From Fistulifera solaris (lineage: Eukaryota; Bacillariophyta; Bacillariophyceae; Naviculales; Stauroneidaceae): a DNA stretch of 64,000 bases. The stretch lies in assembly GCA_030295235.1 (NCBI GenBank), contig AP026124.1, forward strand, positions 2,409,221 to 2,473,220, in the 5' to 3' direction. This document shows positions 45,471 to 56,035 of the stretch, in pieces. The notes under the pieces are model-generated. The model searched no databases. It saw only the letters and a program-made list of their open reading frames with translations, and was not told the origin of the DNA. The position numbers and the translations under genes were made by a program. Positions within the stretch are counted from its first letter, which is position 1. Every line of letters starts with the position of its first letter.

Positions 45471-45968
45471 TTCAAACAGCAGCAACACACAAACAAACTA
45501 AACAGTCCACATGCCTTTGCCGCGCCTTTTACTAACTTTTATTCAGTTGACGTGCATGTTTGACAACTAGAACAATTATTGTATAGTAAACCACAAACAA
45601 AACAATAACAACAGCGATACATGGATACGGATCGGCTGCGTCAATGTTGAAGAATGTGCAATGGATGCGACGAATGATCGAAATAAAGGGTTGGCAGTTT
45701 TTGATTGGATGCGGTGATGCGGTGGTCTCTGTTAGTTGTCGGATGCAAGTGCAGACGCGAAGCTAGTGAATGAATCATGTTGCAGTCCCGAATGTGGCCG
45801 GCGTTCGCCGAATTTTCTTTCTGCGACACTTCTTCGAAAAAAGATCGCATCGAACAATAACGACGATGAGATTATTACGCAGGCGACGATGCTGTCAAAG
45901 ACACTTCCTTTTTAGTCTTTTGTTTCATCATTATTTATAATCCTTTTGGCTCAAAAACCTCCGAAAGC
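45471..45968. promoter_or_regulatory. Divergent region between the HHE gene and the plastid-type unknown
   Basis: No gene supported. Both flanking genes begin here with plastid-type leaders, so a shared promoter region is possible. Confidence 0.4.
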
Positions 45969-46486
45969 ATGATGAAGATCAATCAACAGCGCTTTTTCGG
46001 GGTCCTTGCGGTTCTTTTCTTGCATCTGAATTCGTCATGTGACGCCTTTCTTCAGTCTTCGCAACATCACAGCACGCTTCTCTTTGTCGGAGGCAAGGGT
46101 TGGGAAAATAACAATTATTTGGATTCGTTGAGTGGCAATGAACAGGACCGGGAAAAGGCGCAACAGGAGTATCGAGAATTTCACGATTCGCGTCAAGCCT
46201 TTTACAACGACAACAGCAACGCAGTCAAACACCGGAAGGACAGCGATTCTTGCGTGAACAACAACAACAACAGCGAGCGCAGCAGTCTTCCAACAACTTT
46301 GCTGACGACGATGGCACGGGCGACTTTTTTGCCCAATTGGGCGAGAGCAGTGGTGGATCGCGTTTTCGGAAGGTCATGCAACAAGCGCAGCGTCAACAAC
46401 AAAAGAGTCGCACGACGTTTATTGATCCGGCGACGGGCCTGGAAATGAAATTTGCCGTTCCTTTGGACGATGAAGATGGAAAATAG
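45969..46486 (+). CDS. Putative plastid-targeted protein of unknown function
   Basis: A signal peptide ends SSCDAF/LQS, an ASAF-like plastid junction. The mature part is Gln/Arg-rich and reads QQQ... into a well-behaved end (DDGTGDFFAQLGE...RTTFIDPATGLEMKFAVPLDDEDGK). The join needs one more T in the run 46200-46203. The region around CAACAA repeats would then be poly-Gln. About 172 residues. No family recognised. Confidence 0.5.
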
Positions 46487-47208
46487 ATTGGCAATCTATT
46501 GACAGATCGTATGGATGCAGTCTCGTTGTCAATAAAGGGGAACAATTAGTGAAAGTTTTAAGACAGTAATAACTGCTGCATCCGCCGCATATGACTTAAG
46601 AGAAATTGATTTGATCATTAGGCGCTTAGATGAGCGTCGTATTGTTCCTCTTTCTATTTCTCACGCACTTTAAAACGCGATCGACCCTTCTTAGCCGATT
46701 CTAAAAATAATTCGAGCTCTGGATGTGAGACACGTCTCACACACTCGAGCAGCTTCCGCTCTGGGATGGCATCAGGAAATAGCTAGGGCATCAGGATTTA
46801 GACTAGAGCTTTTTTCCTCATCATCAAGATCTGTGTGCTTTAACTTAGACTAAGCCAAATGCCAACGCCTCGCCTCTGCTGGTTCCTTGAGAGCGTCCCG
46901 AATTTTTCACGTTCCAAAATGGAATTAGTAGACTAGTTAGGCAGCTAGGTCTACTTGTTTCGCCGGATTGCGTAGTTTATTCACCTCAAAGACATCAGCA
47001 GCTCAAGCAGCTTTGAATGCTTCAGCATTTTGGAACAATTTATTCGCTCTGTCTTTTGTGGCAAAGAGCGTGAGTGGCAGCATGGGACTTATGACCGCAC
47101 GAGAAAATCAGCGAAACTCCGACGCACTTTTCAATTTTTGAAAGACTACACCCTACCGTTGTCACAAATTTCTCAATGAAGCAAAAATTACCACCGAAAG
47201 TAAACACC
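46487..47208. other. Intergenic region, no supported gene
   Basis: About 720 bases. No open frame of interest; both 3' and 5' UTR candidates only. Confidence 0.45.
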
Positions 47209-48174
47209 ATGATGCTCATGAAACTCCTCACCCCTCTCCTGTTGCTCTTGTCGTCATTTTCTCTTCAAGTCTCGGCCGCTCCGTCATGCGATCGCAAAGA
47301 CCGATGCGGCTTTCGTCGAAGCACGGTTTGCCGTAACGGTGTCGAAAGTTGTGCGTTCTTTCTCAGGGGGAGGGACCTGCGGGCCCTGTCCCACTACTCC
47401 AAAGGGACCCCGTTATCTCTATTGGGTCAAGGGTGACACACAAGACCCGGTTGGAGAGGGGAACGGGTCGATTGGCAGAATTAACTTGGATAATCCGTCG
47501 GAAACATTGGTGTTGTCAGGCTTACCATTGATCACTGCGGCACTGGCAGTGGACTCTTCAACCGGCGATGTCTTTGTCGGCATGGAAAGTAAAGTTTACC
47601 GTTTCAAGGCGGATCTTACCCAGGGAATCGTGATTGCGGACGAAACAGCCCATGGCCTTGCTGTTGACAACGTGAACAAGAAGTTGTATTGGACCACCTT
47701 GGGAAACCAAATTCGTCGATCGAATCTCGACGGTACTGAAGATGAGTCAATCAGTACAAAAAACGCCGAGTTCATTGCCATTGCTTTGGATTTGGTGAAT
47801 GAGCGACTCTACGCCGTGGAGTGCCAATCGTACGAGGCGTACGTTTGCAGCATCAACGAACCGAGTTGCACACCCCTGGGTCTCAGTGCTGACTGTACCT
47901 CCTGCATCGCTGTTGATGTGCCGGCGGGGAAAATCTATACCCCGCAGCCGGACAATTTTTGATGCGAGCCGACTTGGATGGCGCTAATGCCGAAGAATTC
48001 TCATTCGGAGAGTTGCTTACCGGTGTGGCGGTGTCACCTTCCGACAAAGTAATCTATTGGTCCGAAAGAAACGCCATTAAAATGAAGCCCACGGATAGGA
48101 ACGCGGAAGCCACCAACCTTTTGACATGGACCGATGATTTGGCGATCTACAGTGTAGCTCTCAGTCAGCCGTGA
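47209..48174 (+). CDS. Secreted YWTD-type (LDL-receptor-like) beta-propeller protein
   Basis: A signal peptide (MMLMKLLTPLLLLL...VSA) and Cys-rich start are followed by repeats of the LDL-receptor class B kind: YLYWV...I.R..LD, LYWTT..NQIRRSNLDGT, IYWSE...I..... The strands recur about every 40-45 residues, giving roughly five or six blades. Frames must be joined at the G5 run near 47367 and at the C4 run near 47941. The stop is at 48174. Likely an extracellular or cell-wall protein; ligand unknown. Identification rests on the YWT.../IRR.NLDG pattern. Confidence 0.6.
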
Positions 48175-49652
48175 TCTCACACGAAGTAGATAATAACTCT
48201 ACTAGAAAAGTAAATAAACTCCGAGTCCTGTCGTCCTTGTTTTTTTAATATTCAAGAAAGATGTAGTCAAAACAACACTTCGTTGTTGGTTTCTATTATT
48301 TATTATTATTTGTTGTTCATTGTCGGCGTCCTTATTTTCTCGTCGTTTTGCGGTTTCATCGCGTTTATTTCTTTCTGTTATCGTACTGCATATGAGGTCA
48401 CAACTTCGTGATTCAACACGGGACTCATCCACAGCGCATCACCAAAAAATACGGAGCATACCAGTACAGTAACGACGCACACAATAAAAATCCCAGTATA
48501 GGTAGGTAAAGTACCGGTACCTAACGGAGTATATTATTCATCTTTTGATGATCTCACTAGCATATAACAAGGCCAGTTGATGATGTTTGCTCAGGAGCTG
48601 CAATCGGACGAACGATGACTATCGAAACGTCACGGAAAGGAAGCAAAACGATTGGATAGGGAATGATTGCACGGCGAACGCATTCTTATTGCTCCGGGTG
48701 TGCTTCGATCGCTCCGCAGCGACGTGCCGCCGACATTTCAACAATCCGAAACGCGAGTGGCTGCACGAAATTCTTGGATTTATGATTTCATGCATGCTGC
48801 ATGACCATAATGCGGCAGAGTTTTCGATGTCAATTTCGTACGTTGTACCGGAACGAATGTCGTGCGAAGGATTGAAAGTTGTTCGAAAAAGCGGCGTCGC
48901 GCAGGCAAAGAGACCCTAGTCTAGTGCGAGTATCCGGTGACCTTTTGACGAAGACCGGTCACTATAACCAAGAAAATACCATGGCGTCGATTACAACAAT
49001 CAAAAAAAACTCATTGGATGGCCACTCTCCCTTTCGGCCCCTAGCGCAACAAAAAAGGCGTAAGACACCGAATGTGAACCCGACAATGAATGAACATTTG
49101 CGGTTTCATTTATTTTCTAGGCGGCTGTCCGAGTATCAATTTATATGAGGCAAAATAATTGCTCGGAGAAGGATATGCAGGGCAAGCATGCGTTCAATAA
49201 AATTGTTCATTCTTTTCGTGTCGACGGTGACGCGAGGCAGTTTCCGAATTATCAATCATGTGAAACTCGATTTGGTGTACGATGTTCGAGTCTTTTCCAT
49301 CTCGTTCTCGCTGAACGGCATGCTTTCGTAGCTTACATTGTAGGAGACAATAATTACTTTGGGAGAAGCCACATTGAGCGGAATCGAAATATCCTATGGC
49401 CGAAGAAGGAACGCGGATAGTTTCGCTATCGGAAAGAATGATTTTTGAAGGATCTTCGATCATCTTTTCAGAAGAACCAGACAAAAGCTGGTCTCTTTTG
49501 CAAGTATCACGTGATCCTTTGTCAAGGACCGGTAACGAAAGCATCAAAACTATGTGGATGCTGATTTTCACAATTAATGAAGCTCCAAATAACAATTTGC
49601 GAGGCCTCCCGCAATTCTGTCACCAGCACCACTCCTTGTACGCATCAGTCTG
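48175..49652. other. Long gene-poor stretch
   Basis: About 1.5 kb without a recognisable gene. GTACCGGTAC lies at 48511-48520. A short imperfect repeat (around GTGACC/GTGATC...GACCGGT) appears near 48935 and again near 49510. Frames of 75-130 codons exist but look random. Confidence 0.45.
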
Positions 49653-50646
49653 TTACACGCATTTCACAAAAAACTCGTTGCCCGTCGGTGTCGTTGGATG
49701 AGGACATTGCGTACTTGTAAACATTTCCGTTATGGTAACTGGACCATCTTTCCACGAACTATGGTTCGTATGGAAGATACCGCACCTTGAAACATGTTCG
49801 TGACCTCTGTAAAACATTCGATACATGTTGGTGACAGCAGACATGTCCCATTCTTCCAGATTTTGGTTGCTTTCGCTAAGCAAAACATACCATTCATGTT
49901 GGTCACCACTGCGGTGTTCCATCCACCAATGGGTTGATTGAACACCGCAGCACCCAAAACATCCCTGACATGTCTATCAACTTGGCCGTCACCTGTTTGG
50001 TATTCCAACCACCAATGTCTTGATCAAACGCAAAGGCATATTTGAACATGCTCGTCATGTCTGTGACTTTGCTGGTTTCCCAAACACCAATCGGTAAATT
50101 GAAGACGTCTGCACCGTTGAACATGGCCAACATACTGGTCACTCGGCAGTGTTCCCTCCGCTAATGTCTTGATTGAAGGCTTCGGCACCCAAAAACATGT
50201 CTTGCATACTGCTCACCTTTTGCAGTATTCCATCCACCAATGTCTTGATTGAAGACACTGAGAAAATAAAACCTTCCACTCATGTCAGTGACTGCGGAAG
50301 CATCCCATTTGCCGATCGGTTCGTTGAAGGTTCCCATTCCCAAAAATAAGTCACTGAAATTGGTGACGCGGGAGACATCCATCGTATTGGGAGGCAGCCC
50401 ACTAAGCGACGCTTGGTAGTTTTGCAACGCTCGGCAAAGGTCGGCCTTTGTTTGAGTCATCACTGCCCGATCACAACAGAAAAGGCAGAATAGGTAAGTG
50501 TTCATTATTTCAATGAACCAACCAACCAACCAAACAACCAACGAGGAACAGCAGGCGCTGAGGTTTTTTTTGTCTTTGGTTGAATGTGTTTGTAAATTTT
50601 TGAACCATACACCAGCATCGACTTTATAAAGCCGGTCTGCTATCAA
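49653..50646 (-). pseudogene. DUF285/BspA-like repeat protein (copy E, frame-broken)
   Basis: Reads from an ADLCRALQNYQ...PPNTMDVSRVTNFSDLF cap near 50370-50460, through five or more [10 protein letters not shown]...VT.M..MF repeats in changing frames, to the C-terminal cap CPHPTTPTGNEFFVKC and TAA at 49653. The changes fall near 50240, 50150, 49960 and 49860. It sits head-to-tail 60 bases downstream of the intact copy F on the same strand, a likely tandem duplicate. Confidence 0.7.
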
Positions 50647-50707
50647 ATAAACTAGTTTCTATAACCTTTTGCATTATTTTTTAAAAGAACAAACAACCAT
50701 ATTCCAG

Positions 50708-51664
50708 CTATGATGCAGGGCATGTCACACAGAACTGATTGCCTGTCGGAGTCCCCGGGTGAGGGCAACTTGTGTCCGTAAACATACCCGTTTTCAAAGC
50801 AGCGGAATTCTTCCACGCACAGAGGTTTTGATTGAAGAGTTCAGCAGTTCGAAACATATCTTCCATTGTGGTGACTCTCGCAATGTCCCAGTTACCGATG
50901 GGCCGGTTGAACGAATCCGCTCCATCAAACATGCTTTGCATTGAGATAACTCTAGATGTGTCCCATCTACTCAAGTCTCGGTTGAATGACTCGGCATTGG
51001 CAAACATGAAACTCATGTCGCTTACCGCCGACGTGTCCCATCCTCCGATGGCTTGATTAAAGGCTCTATCGCCCCCGAACATGGAACCCATGTTTCTGAC
51101 AGCAGAAGTATCCCATTGACTAATATCTCGATTGAAATTAGTATTTGGGAACATGGCGGCCATGGTTGTGACCGCGGCTGTGTTCCAATCACCAATGTAT
51201 TGGTTGAAAGCATAGGCAGCATTGAACATATCAATCATGTCCGTGACTGCCGAAGTATCCCATTTTCCAATCTTTTGGTTGAACACTTCCGCTTGAAAGA
51301 ACATGCCTATCATACTCGTAACAGCGGAAGTATCCCAGTCGCTAATATCCTGGTTAAAGTCTGTTGCTAAAAAGAACATATAGTCCATATTGGTGGCGGC
51401 GGATGTATTCCAACGACCGATGGGTTCATTGAAGGTATAGTCTTCCGAAAAGAGTCGACTAAAATCAGTGATCTTCGAAACATCCCAACAGTTGGGCTGA
51501 GGGACCGAAAGAGGATTGTAGTCTTGTATCGCATTTCGCAGCTCGTCTTTGTCATCAAAGGCCCGGGTTCCATTTGGACACGGAGGCGGAGGCGGAGGTT
51601 GGTTGCCACAACCCGCAAAAAGGTCGTTACGATCCAAAAGAGACGATGCGTAGTAAAGATTCAT
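50708..51664 (-). CDS. Intact DUF285/BspA-like repeat protein (copy F)
   Basis: A 318-residue uninterrupted frame and the reference copy in this window. The N-terminal cap has poly-Pro and Cys, ELRNAIQDYN, PQPNCWDVSKITDFS. Nine repeats follow, with the consensus FN..I..WDTSAVT.M..MF. The C-terminal cap is LCAWKNSAAL...TDTSCPHPGTPTGNQFC. DUF285 (PF03382) repeats form solenoids in bacterial surface proteins and are widely expanded in diatoms; the function there is unknown. No strong signal peptide is seen at this Met, so either export is unconventional or the true start is further upstream. Confidence 0.9.
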   Translation of the reverse strand: MNLYYASSLLDRNDLFAGCGNQPPPPPPCPNGTRAFDDKDELRNAIQDYNPLSVPQPNCWDVSKITDFSRLFSEDYTFNEPIGRWNTSAATNMDYMFFLATDFNQDISDWDTSAVTSMIGMFFQAEVFNQKIGKWDTSAVTDMIDMFNAAYAFNQYIGDWNTAAVTTMAAMFPNTNFNRDISQWDTSAVRNMGSMFGGDRAFNQAIGGWDTSAVSDMSFMFANAESFNRDLSRWDTSRVISMQSMFDGADSFNRPIGNWDIARVTTMEDMFRTAELFNQNLCAWKNSAALKTGMFTDTSCPHPGTPTGNQFCVTCPAS

Positions 51665-52548
51665 TTTGTTTTGATTTTCTTATTGGATGAATGAATGAAT
51701 GAATGAATGAATAATCGAACGAAAGAATGAATGAATGAATGAATGAATGAATGAATGGAGCGGTGATGTCTGGATTAAAAACAGTTTTGTCAAACAAACA
51801 TGAGAAAGAGAAAAAAGATCCAATAACGTGCAAGATGCCAGAGGGGAAATACTGGGTACTTGTCGAAACCTCTTCTTCGCAATTGTGTCATAGCAAACAG
51901 TACCTGGTACCGGTACCTGCACGACATCGAATTTCTTGACAACTACGGAGTAACCTACACAAAGAAATATTGCACGTGTCACTTGTTATGGTGGTACTAC
52001 CTTGAGAACAGAGCCAACATATACTCCTTTGACAGAGCGGTCACCGGTCACCCGACTGATCGAAAAATTTCGCTACTCCGTATCATTAGAAAAAAAGTTC
52101 GTGATCACATCCTCGTCATTTTTGCACATCTTTTTGGGCCGTTCATGAAGGATTGAAATAAGTGGCATCACACGGGATGAACGAACCACCACCGAAACAC
52201 TAAACATTGGAATCATCGATTAACGCATTCTTGGTGAGATGTCATGAAAGCCGGATGGGGCCGTCACGGTGGAAATGGCGTGGCAAGGTCATCAGTGGTG
52301 TGCGCGTACGTTCGATCCAAATTGTATGTGGTTCAATTGCTTGTAATGATCCAGGCGCATCATAGTTTGCCAGCACGCTGGCGCTGATGGCGTATATAGG
52401 TGTTACTCATCTCTCGTTTGGGTCCGGTTTGTTAGTGGATAGGATTGATGCTGCATGTGGGGTGGAACGATGATTCAACACCAAGCGACCGGTTTCGATG
52501 GATTAAGGGCGTCAGGATCAACCGGTGATGGAGGATGGCCAATCGCCC
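51665..52548. other. Intergenic region with ATGA/AATG microsatellite and palindromic motif
   Basis: An AATG tetranucleotide array covers about 51687-51757, just upstream of copy F. GTACCGGTAC is at 51907-51916. TACGGAGTA is near 51945 and its reverse complement near 52075. No gene supported. Confidence 0.6.
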
Positions 52549-53771
52549 CTAAGTCTTTTTGTGTATCACTATCTCATTGGCACGAAGAGATATGAACAAA
52601 GTCGGGTTGGCAGCAATGAAAATAGTATCTACGGAGGCATCAAAAAAATCATCATGCTCCAACGCATTCATCAGAAAGCTTTTGTTGGCCTTGACTCCGC
52701 AAACATGAAAGTCACAAAGCGCTCGTCTCATTTTCGCAGCCGCTTCACGTCAATTGCGAGCATTGGCTGTAATCTTCACTGACAGATTCTGGCGAATCAA
52801 CAACGCGTGATCCAGTCCAGAACGAAACAACAATCAACCAGTGAAACGATCAAAACAAATGGTAGCGACAACAAAAGGATATTAATTGTAACGGAACCGT
52901 ATCGTTGCTTAGCATGCCAACTAAGTCAACTCGCTCTAGCATGCCAACTATTGCTTTACACGGATGAAAACTCGACAAGTCGAAGTCGTTCAATAAATAC
53001 AGTCTTTCAATTAATAAGCTTATTCGCTATCCAGACTACTTCTCTCAACAATCGCCTCAAAACTAAAGACAATAGGTTTTCCTGCAATGGAGTCTTGTAT
53101 CATGTTCTTTTTCTCTTTCTTTTGTCCATGTGCCAATAACATGTTTCATGTGCTTCCTTGAATTCAAATAAAGTGAAGCCGTTGCTCTTTTTCTCAAATC
53201 ATGGCAAGTAGGCAAGGAGACTGGAAATACAACTCCCCGTTCGTCCATGTCATAAATCATCCTCCGATGTCATCCGGTACTCCATCCGTCACTCCCCGTT
53301 CTTCATCCTCTTATCCATCCTACCGGTACCCCAACAGTACTCTATCCTATCTCCAATCTGATATTCACCAGCAGAATATCGTATTGAGGAGAGGAGTGAT
53401 GCGTCCCAGTCCATCATCGAGCCAAATCCCCATACCCGCCGGCCAACGAAACACACTGATTGTTCTGTATCAGCACAAAATTCTTGCGAAGGATCTTCGG
53501 TCTTCACACGGCACTGCGTCGCACAATCTTTCGGATACGGGATAGCATCCTGCGTCAAAACCAACCTCGGCAATGTCTTTCCCGACGCAATCAGAATTTG
53601 TAATTGCACCGTATTGATTCCGACAATCTCTTTCGTCACCGCATGCTCAACCTGCACACGCGGATTAACTTCCATAAAGTAATGATTTCCATTCTTGTCA
53701 ACCAAGTATTCTGAAGTACCTGTGTTGCGATATTTCGCGGCACTGAGCAATCGAACGTCATCATTCAACAC
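52549..53771 (-). pseudogene. Biotin carboxylase (pyruvate carboxylase-type) fragment, interrupted
   Basis: Two separated pieces of a biotin-carboxylase domain. 53289-53771 reads AAKYRNTGTSEYLVDKNGNHYF.EVNPRVQVEH, the ATP-grasp core with its Glu/Asn/Arg site, then TLPRLVLTQD and the Q-C-R-V-x-T-E-D-P motif. A frame change leads to VFRWPAGMGIWLDDG. After about 500 unrelated bases, 52549-52790 reads KITANA, a stop codon, then REAAAKMRRAL.DFHVCGVKANKSFL...FIAANPTLF. No biotinyl or carboxyltransferase domain is present. Truncation, an internal stop and the gap mean it cannot work. Confidence 0.75.
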
Positions 53772-54251
53772 TAGCCAAGTATCTGCTTACTCAAACATGA
53801 CTTACCACTTGCGATTGACGATAATCTCATTGGCTCGATTGCAAATGGTGTGATTTGGGTCTAGGAAAAGGTTGTGAGTTGTGAGAATGTGAGAGTAAAA
53901 ATTTTGTCACGCACGTGTCCTCTTTTCGGCCGCGTATAATGGTCAAATATAGCTTCCTCCGTCTCAACGGAAACGTGTTTCGGTTACTTTGTTGAAAATT
54001 AGATGATGGTTATGTTTGATACACAATTTGTGTCAAGCAACGTTTGAAATTAAACAATCCACGCCTAATTATTTTTGATCAACGGAAAACTGTGCGAATG
54101 GCTGGCATTATTAAAGAAAGAGAAAAAGTGTAGCAGCACGCGACGCTTACGATGTTTTTTTTCAAAACACAAGACGGAATAACAACGCCTAACTCGTTTC
54201 AATCAAGATGACTGTCAATCATCAAGCAATGATAAAACGATGATGTCCTAG
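53772..54251. other. Intergenic region upstream of the biotin-carboxylase fragment
   Basis: A minus-strand RANEIIVN stretch near 53800-53860 echoes RANEIVIH at the far end of the carboxylase fragment near 52570, suggesting a small duplicated segment. Otherwise no gene. Confidence 0.35.
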
Positions 54252-55190
54252 TTGAATACGAACAGCAATGAAAACGACAATACACGCCGTTACCATAATG
54301 TTTCTAATGCGGCCGCATTACAACTGCTTTTAGGTCATGTGCGAGGACGAGAAGAATTATTCATCGGCGACGAGAATGATGAGTCTTTAGAAAAGGGAAT
54401 GTTAAAGGCAAACGACCGACATGATGCATCTATAATTTCTTTGTTTGTCAAAGTGATACGATCGAACAGCGGGCGCTGATTACACGCCACAAAGCATATT
54501 TGCCGACGGAATTATCGCAAGAGAAAGAAGATGACAATAAGATATCCTCGAGAGATGGTTTCGTGCACAATTGACTGAGGAAGACGAAGGCGATTTGAAT
54601 GTCGGGTTTTCCCGAAGGGGTTTGCTATTTTCTCCGGAATTGGAAGAGGAGAGGAGATTGATACGAGAAAAAACCCAGACAGAAGGGGAAGGCTTATTTT
54701 CCGAAGAACCTTCAGATCTTGGTAGTGAAGATCAAGACTCTTTTGAATTTCTGGATTCTCCTGTTATTATCGGCGAGATGGATGACAAGGAGGTGAATTC
54801 AGCCGCAATGAGTCCAGAAAATGATTTTTTTGTCGACCGGCTGCAAGCCTTTCTACCAGTTTTCGGAGACGATGCCTCGGAGAAACAATATCTAATTTTT
54901 TCCAACCGATGATTTACCCGATGAGTCGACAATGGAAGACTCGGACCTTTGCCAACCAGTATATAATCTGGAATAAGACTCGGACCTTTGCCAACCAGTA
55001 TATAATCTGGAATCCGATCCAGACAATGAACAAAATTACAGCGAAATCTTTCTCTCCGTCTTTGGAACACTGTCGCCGAATCGATCGCCGGCACCGACTT
55101 GGCGCCGTAGGGAAGCTCTTCTCTGGTTCCGAGTGCAGAACCGTCTTCTCAAATTGTGGAGGACAAAACTAGTATCAAGAAACATGTCCC
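54252..55190 (+). pseudogene. Acidic protein of unknown family, broken, with 39-bp tandem duplication
   Basis: Frames chain from about 54252 through an Arg/Glu-rich segment to a long acidic frame (54571-54912) and then to a Trp/Arg/Leu-rich end. Breaks lie near 54440, 54550 and 54895. A 39-base unit is duplicated head-to-tail at about 54936-55013; the junction creates an in-frame TAA although the insertion itself is a multiple of three. No family recognised. The 3' end overlaps the opposite-strand DUF285 copy G. Confidence 0.4.
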
Positions 55191-55768
55191 CTTTTTCCGC
55201 TCCAATGGAGACATCCTTCCACGCGCACAGGTCTTGACTGAACGATGCGGCACCGTTAAACACTTGTATCATGACGTCAACTTTTTCCGTAATCTATTTA
55301 CCAATGTCCTGGTTAAATGCAGCGGCAATGGCAAACACACCAATCATGTTGACAACATTCCAGGTACCGGTATCCCAGTCGCCAAGGTCTTGATTGAAGG
55401 ATGTGGCACCAGCAAACATTGCAAACATGTTCGTGACAGCTGACGCGTTCCAATTCGCAGTATTTTGCTTTAAAGATGTAGCAGCACAAAATATTCCGCC
55501 CATGGAAGTGATTCGTGACGTATCCCAATTGCCGATGGGTTTGCTAAAAGCAATTGTATTTTCGAATAGGAGCTTAAATATGTCACTCTCGACACATCTC
55601 ATCAGTTGAGAATCAGGCCCTTCGGCGACGTTTCATCATCTAGGATTGCTTGTCGGAGATCGGCAGTGTCGTCAAAAACTCTTCTTCCGTCTGGACAAGA
55701 TCGATCACGACATGAAGGGAAACAATTCGTCCGCGCAAAAGAGATAACGGGGATTGATAAACGTCCAT
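55160..55768 (-). pseudogene. DUF285/BspA-like repeat protein (copy G, frame-broken)
   Basis: The N-terminal cap is RSCPDGRRVFDDTADLRQAI (about 55640-55710), then a stop after GLILN. Repeats from about 55590 include KPIGNWDTSRIT.M and FNQDLGDWDTGT. The C-terminal part is FSQDLCAWKDV...MFLDTS near 55170-55240. The NCWDV cap motif is missing and at least three frame changes are present, so it is probably dead. Confidence 0.65.
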
Positions 55769-56035
55769 TTTCCCGCAAAAGCGATTTTCAGCTCTCTTGA
55801 GAGTGACGTAAATAATGTGAACAAAGAGAAAGGAAGAATTTATTTGTGTGAAATGCTGGCTTGGATCAGCTCCGTAATTACAAAGACGAAAATTAGATTG
55901 TAAATGGGCTGTTAAAGGCAAGCGTCAAAGCACGACATATATTCTATTGTAGTAATGCTGAAAAATAACCAAAAAAAACATACAAGGCTGACCAGAAATT
56001 GAAAACCTCAGACTCGGGGACACCGTAGGAGGTGT
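55769..56035. other. Short intergenic region
   Basis: No gene supported. Confidence 0.4.

Noticed and set aside
48587-49595. Several 75-130-codon frames in the 48-49.6 kb gap
   Set aside because: No domain, signal peptide or splice logic.
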